From Bacillota bacterium (GTDB taxonomy: Bacteria; Bacillota; Clostridia; Oscillospirales; Acutalibacteraceae): a stretch of 6,621 nucleotides of DNA. A program made the translations under genes and the position numbers. The stretch spans positions 1 through 6,621 of the forward strand of contig JAEWUH010000228.1 in the NCBI GenBank assembly GCA_023397245.1. The letters run 5' to 3'. Below the pieces are notes generated by a model, which was given only the letters and a program-made list of their open reading frames with translations, did no database searches and was not told the origin of the DNA. Positions 1 through 5,892 of the stretch are shown here, one piece after another (the first letter of the stretch is position 1; every line of letters begins with the position of its first letter).

Positions 1-533
1 ATATTGTGCTTATTCCTATGTTTTCCGATAAAAAGATTCGGATCTGTGAGGAAAAGGGTGGCATTTATCTGGGAAATATGACGGTCAAGGACATGTGGGT
101 GAAAGCAATTCAGGCAGCGACGGCGAAACAGGGAGATGAAACAGGCAATATTAATATGATGCGGGAGTTTGCAAAAGAGTTTGTATCTCCCATGGAATAC
201 GGACGGCTTTTGAAAGAAGGGAAAATTAGGAATCATTGCGTATGCTTTACCTGTGAGGTAACCGGGTGGAAAGACGGCGGAAAACTCAGTCATACCTGTT
301 ATTATACTTCTACATTAGAAGAAGCGGTGAAGCATCTTCCATGGGCGTCTCCGGCAGTTTACGGAACGGTGGGCGGTATGCCGATCGAGCTCATCCTGGC
401 GCTGGGTCGCGGAGAAATAGAACAGACAGGCGTATGGTCGGTCGGAAATCTTGGCATCGCGGAAAACTTGAACAAGGCGATGGCAAAAAGAGGACAGATC
501 CTGACAGAAAAGATTGTAAGAATGATGGGCTAA
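1..533 (+). CDS. Saccharopine dehydrogenase-like oxidoreductase, C-terminal part (5' truncated by window)
   Basis: This is the C-terminal 176 residues of an NAD(P)-dependent oxidoreductase of the saccharopine dehydrogenase-like family. The frame is open to the left edge and codes IVLIPMF at its first full codons. That segment aligns with IVMIPQL at residues 237-243 of the complete paralogue downstream, so about 236 residues, including the Rossmann dinucleotide domain, lie outside the window. The GTG at position 6 is therefore an internal codon, not a start. Motifs shared with the downstream copy include GRL..EGKIR.H.VCFT, LPW..PAVY.TVGG, GRGE and LGIA; by eye about half of the last ~105 residues are identical. 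It ends in TAA and is followed after 49 bases, without a terminator, by the paralogue, so the two are probably co-transcribed. The family assignment is firm only through the paralogue. The substrate is unknown; lysine-, opine- or other amino-acid-derived amines are family precedents. Confidence 0.85.
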   Translation, partial: IVLIPMFSDKKIRICEEKGGIYLGNMTVKDMWVKAIQAATAKQGDETGNINMMREFAKEFVSPMEYGRLLKEGKIRNHCVCFTCEVTGWKDGGKLSHTCYYTSTLEEAVKHLPWASPAVYGTVGGMPIELILALGRGEIEQTGVWSVGNLGIAENLNKAMAKRGQILTEKIVRMMG

Positions 534-582
534 AGAAAATCGATTCGAACGGAAAATTCATTAAAGATCAGGAGAAAAGCAA

Positions 583-1818
583 ATGAAAGTGGTTATTATT
601 GGCTGTGGCGCTCAGGGAACAGGACTTGCAGGTCTTTTGGCCATGGAGAAGGATGTTGAACAGCTGGTTCTTGCGGATTACAGTGAAGAAGCGGTACAGA
701 ACGCTTATGGTCTCGTACAGACACTTGGAGAGAAGATACATGTAAAAAAAATTGTGCGGGCAAAGGTAAATGCAGGAAGCATTGATGATGTGGCAAGAGT
801 CATCCACGGATCAGATATCTGTTTTCACGCAATTCTGCCGCGCTTTAATATGCCGATTATGAAAGCATGCCTGAAAGAGAAAGTGAATTATCTGGATCTG
901 ATTGCGCTTCCTGGCAGTGCGGAGGACGGTGCTGAAACAATCGGTGCACAGTTTGCCCTTGACCGTGAATTTGCAAAAGCAGGGCTGCTTGCGGTTCCGA
1001 GTGTTGGAATTTCTCCGGGCTGGACACTGTTTGCCGCCGCAGAAATGGTTAAAGAGTTCGATACGGTAAAAGAGGTTGTGGTTCGCTGGGCAGATTTTGT
1101 GGATACCGAAGAATTTACAAGTTCAATCAATCCGGCATTTATGCTGAGTGAGTGGATTGGCGCACCGCATCCATGTGCATGGAAGAATGGAAAAATCATC
1201 GCTGAGGATTTGTTTGAGAGCGAGGAGGAGTTTGAATTTCCGGCACCTATCGGCAAGCGGAAAATCTACACCTGTACTTCTCAGCCGGATATTGTGATGA
1301 TTCCGCAGCTCTCACCGATTCCGATTCCTTACTGCGTGGAAAAAGGAAGCGAAAATACGGCGAATAGAAATCTTATGCAGATTTGCATGGCGGCTCTGGC
1401 AAAAGCAGGAACCTCAACAGAACCCATTTCGGAAGGAAGCACACTTCTGGATGAACTGGGAAAAACTATGATTCCGCCTTCGGAGCACGGAAGACTCTTC
1501 GAGGAAGGAAAAATTCGTGATCATGCAGTATGCTTTACTGTTGAAGTCAATGGATATAAAAACGGAAAATTTATCAGCCATACGCAGTATAACAACTGCA
1601 CAAAAAAGACAGCCGCTAAATATCTGCCTTGGAGTACGCCTGCCGTATATGATACAGTCGGCGGCCTGCCGCTGATCTTAATTTTGATGATCGGGCGCGG
1701 AGAACTTGAAAAAAAAGGAGTTTTTAGCGCCGGTCAGCTTGGAATTGCAGACAGAGTAAAAAAAGAATTGAAAGAGCGGGAGCATGATATTACGGAACGG
1801 ATTTTGGAGGTTCGATAA
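583..1818 (+). CDS. Saccharopine dehydrogenase-like NAD(P)-dependent oxidoreductase
   Basis: A complete 411-residue protein, probably a cytoplasmic NAD(P)-dependent oxidoreductase acting on a C-N bond. Residues 1-16 form a Rossmann start with the glycine motif GCGAQG (7-12), and strand 2 ends in D32, an acidic residue that usually favours NAD over NADP. Residues 79-106 carry the family pattern of a substrate-binding Rossmann edge (ILPRFNMPIMKAC, then VNYLDL), and GISPGW at 142-147 resembles the GxxPG turn of saccharopine and lysine dehydrogenases. The C-terminal half (about 150-400) is the substrate/dimer domain and matches the truncated upstream gene. The length fits single-domain saccharopine or lysine 6-dehydrogenase-like proteins (about 380-430). 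The ATG is supported by AGGAG at 570-574, eight bases upstream. It is probably the last gene of its operon, since a stem-loop follows. Alternatives are lysine 6-dehydrogenase, carboxynorspermidine dehydrogenase or an opine-cleaving enzyme; the sequence alone does not decide. Confidence 0.87.
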   Translation: MKVVIIGCGAQGTGLAGLLAMEKDVEQLVLADYSEEAVQNAYGLVQTLGEKIHVKKIVRAKVNAGSIDDVARVIHGSDICFHAILPRFNMPIMKACLKEKVNYLDLIALPGSAEDGAETIGAQFALDREFAKAGLLAVPSVGISPGWTLFAAAEMVKEFDTVKEVVVRWADFVDTEEFTSSINPAFMLSEWIGAPHPCAWKNGKIIAEDLFESEEEFEFPAPIGKRKIYTCTSQPDIVMIPQLSPIPIPYCVEKGSENTANRNLMQICMAALAKAGTSTEPISEGSTLLDELGKTMIPPSEHGRLFEEGKIRDHAVCFTVEVNGYKNGKFISHTQYNNCTKKTAAKYLPWSTPAVYDTVGGLPLILILMIGRGELEKKGVFSAGQLGIADRVKKELKEREHDITERILEVR

Positions 1819-1838
1819 ATTTTCGTGCAAAAGTGAAT

Positions 1839-1901
1839 AAGGGACTTCCTTTCAAATAAGAATTCAGATACAAGAATTCGAAAATGAAAGGAAGTCCTTT
1901 T
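1839..1901 (+). terminator. Long stem-loop, probable rho-independent terminator of the + operon
   Basis: Twenty bases after the stop of the 411-residue gene, GGACTTCCTTTCA (1842-1854) is perfectly complementary to TGAAAGGAAGTCC (1885-1897). The stem extends by a G-T and two A-T pairs (1839-1841 with 1898-1900). Inside, two GAATTC hexamers (1860-1865 and 1874-1879) can form a second 6-bp stem with an 8-base loop, separated from the outer stem by a symmetrical 5x5 internal loop. Only a short TTTT (1898-1901) follows, partly used by the stem, so it is a weak-tailed terminator. On the opposite strand there is no clear T run. It may instead be an mRNA 3'-end stabiliser or a palindromic repeat. Confidence 0.6.
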
Positions 1902-1967
1902 CATGTCAGCGATATCAATGAAAATGATGAGAGAGTAGAATTCACCCATGCTTGGACACCCCAAAGC

Positions 1968-2000
1968 GAAATGCTGCAAACAAACTGTTTGCAGCATTTC
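1968..2000. repeat. Perfect 15-bp inverted repeat between convergent genes (possible - strand terminator)
   Basis: GAAATGCTGCAAACA (1968-1982) and TGTTTGCAGCATTTC (1986-2000) are exact reverse complements separated by three bases (AAC). As RNA this is a very stable hairpin on either strand. It lies 35 bases past the stop of the - strand oxidoreductase gene, where a terminator for that operon is expected. However, the - strand continues with GCTTTGGGG rather than a T run, and the + strand continues with AATGGG, so intrinsic termination is not well supported. A role in transcript 3'-end protection, bidirectional termination or a small palindromic repeat is equally possible. Confidence 0.55.
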
Positions 2001-2034
2001 AATGGGAATTATTAGAAAGTTCAGTTTATTAAAA

Positions 2035-3066
2035 TCAATTAATGTAACTTTCAGGGTTCTTGGTACGATACATAGGTGTCGGCATTTTATCAAGAGATAC
2101 GAATCCGGGGTTAGCATTGATGACATCAGGAATTCGATTCACTACGGATGTACAGATGATATACGGCGGTTCAAGTCCCGGAATAGTAACTTTAAGGTTC
2201 GGCTCTCCCACAAATTCCCATCCATGGAATTCAGGTTCGTCAGGATCGCAGATTTTAGAAACAAATTCACTCCGAAGGACGGTTCCTTCTGCAGTCTCGA
2301 TTTCCGTAATCTGATTCCATCCTCTGACAAGACCGGCTGCAATATCCCGGTTGCCGCCGTCGTAATGCGTCTCATGCTCTGCAAGAACGGGCTCTAAAAG
2401 GTTTGTGATTTTTGTTGGTGTCATGCCAAGCCTGGATGCAAGAGCTTCCAATGTCCGTCCGAACCAGTCAGGATCCACGTCTCCGCTTTTGGTTCTTTCG
2501 CGGAATTGATTTTCGGTAAGGCCAAAGCCGATTCCTTTTGTTGCTTCTTCACCGTAGATATTCTGATCGGCAACCGCTCTTCCTATGATCTTATCCATTC
2601 TGTGGCAGCAAGCGCTCATCGTGCATCCAAGATTCAGCCATGCAACATCCTGAATGCCTACAGAAGTGAGGGTTACGCCATGCTCTTTGGCAACCTTATC
2701 CATAGAAGCACTTTCTGCGGGATTGGATCTCCAGGAATAGAAGGTTTCTTCTGCAAGAGATATGACATTAAATCCATGACTTAAGCACTGTTCGAAAATC
2801 GGCTGCATGTCTTTAATCAGACTCTTAGCACATACAACAACAATATCCGCTTTTGTAGAAGAAAGAACGGCCTCAGGGTCATCGCTTACGGTAATCCCCA
2901 TTTTGTGCCCAAGCTTCAGTACATCGCCGAGATCCTCTCCTATGTGAGAATACTTATCAATTGCAGCAACAAGCTCATAGCCTTTTTCTTCCAATAAACC
3001 TGCTGTCATGCGCCCCATGGCGCCTACACCATATACAATTACTCTTATTTTCTCTGATTTAGCCAT
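2035..3066 (-). CDS. DapB-like / 2,4-diaminopentanoate dehydrogenase-like NAD(P)-dependent oxidoreductase
   Basis: A complete 343-residue cytoplasmic protein resembling the amine-dehydrogenase branch of the dihydrodipicolinate reductase (DapB) fold, whose best-known member is 2,4-diaminopentanoate dehydrogenase of clostridial ornithine fermentation. The N-terminal Rossmann motif is GVGAMG (13-18), with D37 at the end of strand 2. Residues 97-109 (HGFNVISLAEETF) and the C-terminal block SVVNRIPDVINANPGF (307-322) are typical of the family, and the length is close to its usual ~340-350. At 135-146 it reads SVGIQDVAWLNL where, from memory, the classical enzymes have a GxNPGF-type motif, so the substrate may differ. 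The ATG overlaps the upstream VOC gene by 8 bases and has GGAGGGGG on the - strand (3083-3076), indicating coupled translation. It ends in TGA and is the last gene of the - strand cluster. Calling it true 2,4-diaminopentanoate dehydrogenase would go too far: no ornithine aminomutase or thiolase genes are in view. Confidence 0.82.
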   Translation of the reverse strand: MAKSEKIRVIVYGVGAMGRMTAGLLEEKGYELVAAIDKYSHIGEDLGDVLKLGHKMGITVSDDPEAVLSSTKADIVVVCAKSLIKDMQPIFEQCLSHGFNVISLAEETFYSWRSNPAESASMDKVAKEHGVTLTSVGIQDVAWLNLGCTMSACCHRMDKIIGRAVADQNIYGEEATKGIGFGLTENQFRERTKSGDVDPDWFGRTLEALASRLGMTPTKITNLLEPVLAEHETHYDGGNRDIAAGLVRGWNQITEIETAEGTVLRSEFVSKICDPDEPEFHGWEFVGEPNLKVTIPGLEPPYIICTSVVNRIPDVINANPGFVSLDKMPTPMYRTKNPESYIN

Positions 3067-3457
3067 TTTGCAAATCCCCCTCCATGCTCATTACACCGAC
3101 GCGTTCTCCGTCCGGTCCTCTGTATTCATAAATTGTAACAGCTGAATCCGGGGAGTAAGGCCCTTTGAGATGTTTGTAGCCGCCATCGTTCAGCATCTTG
3201 ACGGTCTTATCAAGATCGTCAACCGTAAACCCGAATAATTCGCCGGACTGTGCAGTCGGCATATTCGGCATGCCGCAGACAAGCTCGACCATCGGCTGTT
3301 CAGCCATGGGCTTTTTGCCCGGTGTTACCATGAATGCGGTTTCCACGCCGTCATCCTCAACATATCTTCTTTCGCATTCGAGGCCGATGATATCTCTATA
3401 GAAAGAAACAGACCTTTCCATATTGCTAACATACAACACAACATAAGAAAATTTCAT
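3059..3457 (-). CDS. VOC (glyoxalase/bleomycin-resistance fold) family protein
   Basis: A complete 132-residue single-domain VOC protein. The paired babbab modules are visible: the first starts YVVLYVSNMERSVSFYRDIIGL (here broken as Y5-Y20 and R21-L26), the second starts at FGFTVDDLDKTVKML (75-89) and ends with the GPDGERVGVM strand (114-123). The family binds metal and a small ligand in many roles, including lactoylglutathione lyase, epimerases and dioxygenases. Set against E. coli glyoxalase I (ligands H5, E56, H74, E122), the aligned residues here are Y5, E58, L74 and G121, so three of four classical ligands are absent and glyoxalase I activity is unlikely. The start is supported by GAGG (3471-3468) ten bases upstream. 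Its stop overlaps the start of the downstream oxidoreductase by 8 bases, suggesting a shared pathway role. The specific function is unknown. Confidence 0.82.
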   Translation of the reverse strand: MKFSYVVLYVSNMERSVSFYRDIIGLECERRYVEDDGVETAFMVTPGKKPMAEQPMVELVCGMPNMPTAQSGELFGFTVDDLDKTVKMLNDGGYKHLKGPYSPDSAVTIYEYRGPDGERVGVMSMEGDLQNG

Positions 3458-3539
3458 ATACTTTAATCCTCTTTCTTTGAAATATATTATCCAATCAATA
3501 TTTTGATTGCCCTGCGTTTTGTGTTCTGGACTGTTACTT
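3458..3539 (-). other. 82-base intercistronic gap with small AT-rich inverted repeat
   Basis: This is the only real gap in the otherwise overlapping - strand cluster, separating the transporter genes from the enzyme genes. It contains CAATCAA (3492-3498) and TTGATTG (3503-3509), a 7-bp inverted repeat around TATT. AT-rich sequence follows on the - strand, including a TAATAT that could serve as a -10 box. No convincing -35 at the right spacing is seen, and no T run follows the repeat, so neither promoter nor terminator is established. The GAGG ribosome site of the VOC gene lies at its downstream end. Confidence 0.4.
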
Positions 3540-4868
3540 TTAGCCCGCCGGCGAATTGGCTTTTACCCCTTCCACGTCTGCACCTCGGAATTTTTTGTTT
3601 GCCGCATTTGTTTCCTGAATTGCATTACTTACAATCGCGAACGCAATGATCGCATAGCAGAAGAACACCCGGAAATACTCGCCGACCTGAGAACTTCCCA
3701 TCAGTGCCTTTGCGGCATTCGGCGCGCATGTATAGATAACCTGGAACAGAAGATTACCGATTAATACATTCTTTATGTTTGCACTTCGTACGGTTGCTCC
3801 GCCGACAAGGATTGCTGCAATCGCATAAATTGCTACCGTATTGTGCATGATGTAGGTGTTCATTGTGCCAAGATTCTGAATATAAAAGATTTCTCCGAAG
3901 GCGGCAATAACCGTCGACAGGATGATTGAGTTCGTTCTGCTTTTATCCACATCGATACCAACAGAAGCCGCAATATTCATATCATTGCGAGTCGATATGA
4001 AATCATGGCCCAACTTGGATCTCATGATCCTCCACACGGCAAGAATCACGATTGCACTGATAACCGCCGTTACAACCGGGAAATTAACCCTGACTAAAAA
4101 CTTTCTGATTGCCGGGTTATTCATGAAGAAGAAGAACAGGCCAACGGAAATAAGGATTCCGACCAGCGATTTTACCGTCTGTGCTTTCTTCTTATCCGCA
4201 TCTCCTTTTACCATGGCCTTAATAAACTTGACCACGAAATATACCACCGCTATTGCAACCGCAACGTACACCATATAAAAGTAATCAACGGGAAAAGCCT
4301 TGTCCAGGACTCCTGTTAGCACATGCGAAACACTGACCGTCGCTTTGATCGGTGCGCCCTTCTTAACAACCAGGCCCGGAACATAAACTTGAAGGATGTC
4401 GCCGCAGAGAACCATCAGCAGAAACTCATAAATGCCATTTGCGAAAAATCCTACTAGAAGACCCGCAATCATCTCATGTCCCTTTGTCTTATTAAAAAGC
4501 ATCGCGAGCAGTTTTCCGCAGATTATAGATATAACAATCGTAAGGAGCACCCAATAGAGGATTGACAGCGGCTGATTATCAATCTGAAAAATCATTATAA
4601 CCACTAATGCTAGCTGTGCCGCCATTGCTCCAAGTGTAATGCCGAAGTTCAGACCCACACCGGACATGATTGGGAGAATCAGTGCCGTAATCAGCAGTAT
4701 ATTCCGGAAAAACCGGGAACTGGCATCCATTCCCCAGGAACTGATCGGGGTTCCGGAACTGATGACCATAAATACCGTAAATGCAAGGAATCCCAATACA
4801 ATGGAATTATTTTTGAAAAAAGCTTTCATAGGGGATTCAGCGGTTACGTTCATTTTTTTATCTACCAT
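3540..4868 (-). CDS. ABC transporter permease, BPD_transp_2 superfamily (larger permease)
   Basis: A 442-residue integral membrane protein, one of the two permeases of an ABC importer. Hydrophobic segments occur at about 23-38, 56-70, 80-95, 101-125, 134-156, 195-215, 234-250, 264-280, 313-331, 343-360, 366-381 and 399-415. The motif GVGLNFGITLG (70-80) is also present in the partner permease as GVGINYGVTVG. The cytoplasmic coupling region LGHDFISTRNDMNIAASVGI (286-305) and the ILVGGA turn (353-358) are typical of the RbsC/nucleoside-permease superfamily. It is about 100 residues longer than the partner; the extra sequence includes a hydrophilic lysine-rich stretch near 216-233 (KAMVKGDADKKKAQTVKS). 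The N terminus is short, cytoplasmic and basic. The start has GGGAGG (4882-4877) eight bases upstream and overlaps the preceding permease gene by 11 bases. The substrate is unknown; sugars, nucleosides and amino-acid-like compounds are family precedents. Confidence 0.85.
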   Translation of the reverse strand: MVDKKMNVTAESPMKAFFKNNSIVLGFLAFTVFMVISSGTPISSWGMDASSRFFRNILLITALILPIMSGVGLNFGITLGAMAAQLALVVIMIFQIDNQPLSILYWVLLTIVISIICGKLLAMLFNKTKGHEMIAGLLVGFFANGIYEFLLMVLCGDILQVYVPGLVVKKGAPIKATVSVSHVLTGVLDKAFPVDYFYMVYVAVAIAVVYFVVKFIKAMVKGDADKKKAQTVKSLVGILISVGLFFFFMNNPAIRKFLVRVNFPVVTAVISAIVILAVWRIMRSKLGHDFISTRNDMNIAASVGIDVDKSRTNSIILSTVIAAFGEIFYIQNLGTMNTYIMHNTVAIYAIAAILVGGATVRSANIKNVLIGNLLFQVIYTCAPNAAKALMGSSQVGEYFRVFFCYAIIAFAIVSNAIQETNAANKKFRGADVEGVKANSPAG

Positions 4869-5892
4869 CTTCGTTGCCTCCCTGCTTTGTCAGAGCATAT
4901 AAGATGACACCGTTTGTAATCAGCAGACGAATAATCTCTGCCATGGCTCCGGAGGTAAAGACCTTATTAGCGACCGGTGTACTGAGTGTTAGAATCGTTT
5001 CAAACAGAAAACATCCATAAATAACATTCCACATCGTAACCGTGTTCCCGATAGCTCCTCCGATCAATACGCCGGCAACGCAGGTAAATCCCAACTGAAG
5101 ATAAGAAGAATAGAATTCATAGAAACCAAACGTCTGCGCATAAAATGTAATGCCGATGGCTGCGAGCACGGTCGAAATCACAACGCTGAGCAGGCGGTAA
5201 TGATCCACACTGATACCTATCGATTTTGCATAAGTAGGATTGTGTCCGACCACTTTCATCTTTGTTCCTGTATTCGATCTTATAAAAAGTGCCATCGCGC
5301 CACAAAATGCAATCGTAACCAAGAGGAATCCTGCCGGAAATTCAAAGTCTCCGATGTTTATAGAAAGAAAATTCGTCAGAATATCCTTAAACAGGCCGTC
5401 TAGGGCAACCTGTGTGCGAATGCCTTCTCCGTTCGCGAAGCGAAGAACCTTGTCGCTGGGTTTCAAGATAACCCATATAATTGAACCAAATGCAACAAAG
5501 GCATATCCGGCATAAGTTGAAATCAGATCCTCCGCTCCTTTGACTTTGTTAAGAAGGAGTCCGTACCCAAAACCGGCAGCCAGAGCAAACGGCAGACTGC
5601 AAACGATACATGCCAGTATCAGAGCAACCCCCGTTGCGCCCGTGCTGATTCCGATAACAGCTCCGGCAAGACCGCAGACAAATCCGACGGTAACACCGTA
5701 GTTTATGCCGACACCGCTGTACATGGTCGGCGTTACTGCCAGTACCATAACCATCAGCATACAGGTGCGTCTCAGACAAAGTGTTATATATTCACCGGCC
5801 GAAAGGCCCTTTGTCATCAACACAATCAACATGAGAACGATGAAAGCAGGAATAATAAACTTTACAATAGAAGCTTTGCTTTTCACTTTCAT
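4858..5892 (-). CDS. ABC transporter permease, BPD_transp_2 superfamily (smaller permease)
   Basis: A 344-residue integral membrane permease that should pair with the 442-residue protein and dock on the double-domain ATPase encoded upstream. Hydrophobic segments are seen near 10-27, 43-58, 64-84, 87-114, 127-144, 184-204, 234-252, 266-283, 287-305 and 318-335. GVGINYGVTVG (60-70) is the motif shared with the partner. The stretch GTKMKVVGHNPTYAKSIGI (209-227) matches the cytoplasmic coupling helix of RbsC-type permeases, and GVLIGGA (274-280) the following conserved turn. The length fits the usual 310-360 for the family. The start overlaps the ATPase stop as ATGA, and the 3' end overlaps the next permease by 11 bases, so translation is probably coupled along the three transporter genes. 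The family role is high-affinity solute uptake powered by ATP; the substrate cannot be read from the sequence. Confidence 0.87.
   Translation of the reverse strand: MKVKSKASIVKFIIPAFIVLMLIVLMTKGLSAGEYITLCLRRTCMLMVMVLAVTPTMYSGVGINYGVTVGFVCGLAGAVIGISTGATGVALILACIVCSLPFALAAGFGYGLLLNKVKGAEDLISTYAGYAFVAFGSIIWVILKPSDKVLRFANGEGIRTQVALDGLFKDILTNFLSINIGDFEFPAGFLLVTIAFCGAMALFIRSNTGTKMKVVGHNPTYAKSIGISVDHYRLLSVVISTVLAAIGITFYAQTFGFYEFYSSYLQLGFTCVAGVLIGGAIGNTVTMWNVIYGCFLFETILTLSTPVANKVFTSGAMAEIIRLLITNGVILYALTKQGGNEDGR

Larger units (their letters stand above)
1819..2034. other. Convergent intergenic region, 216 bases
   Basis: This AT-rich region lies between the ends of the two converging operons and holds the two hairpins described separately. 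Between them (1902-1967) I see no gene with a ribosome site. GAATTC occurs three times in 84 bases (1860, 1874, 1938), two of them inside the first stem-loop. A - strand frame stays open across the region but has no Shine-Dalgarno site and no recognisable family, and it overlaps both neighbouring genes, so I do not call it. A decayed palindromic or mobile-element remnant is possible but unproven. Confidence 0.5.

Noticed and set aside
6..8. GTG as the start of the first + strand gene
   Set aside because: The frame is open to the window edge and the residues before and after it align with the interior (residues 237 onward) of the downstream paralogue.
1734..2126. Open - strand frame of 130 codons across the convergent intergenic region
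   Set aside because: It has no ribosome site and no family I recognise, overlaps the ends of two well-supported genes, and runs through both hairpins; most likely a chance frame or decayed sequence.
1948..2397. + strand frame of 149 codons
   Set aside because: It lies mostly antisense to the well-supported 343-residue oxidoreductase gene, lacks a ribosome site and shows no recognisable domain.
3059..3457. Lactoylglutathione lyase (glyoxalase I) for the VOC protein
   Set aside because: Three of the four classical metal ligands are replaced, so only the fold-level name is supported.
3481..3510. Sigma-70 promoter ahead of the VOC gene on the - strand
   Set aside because: A TAATAT is present, but no acceptable -35 box is found 16-18 bases upstream.
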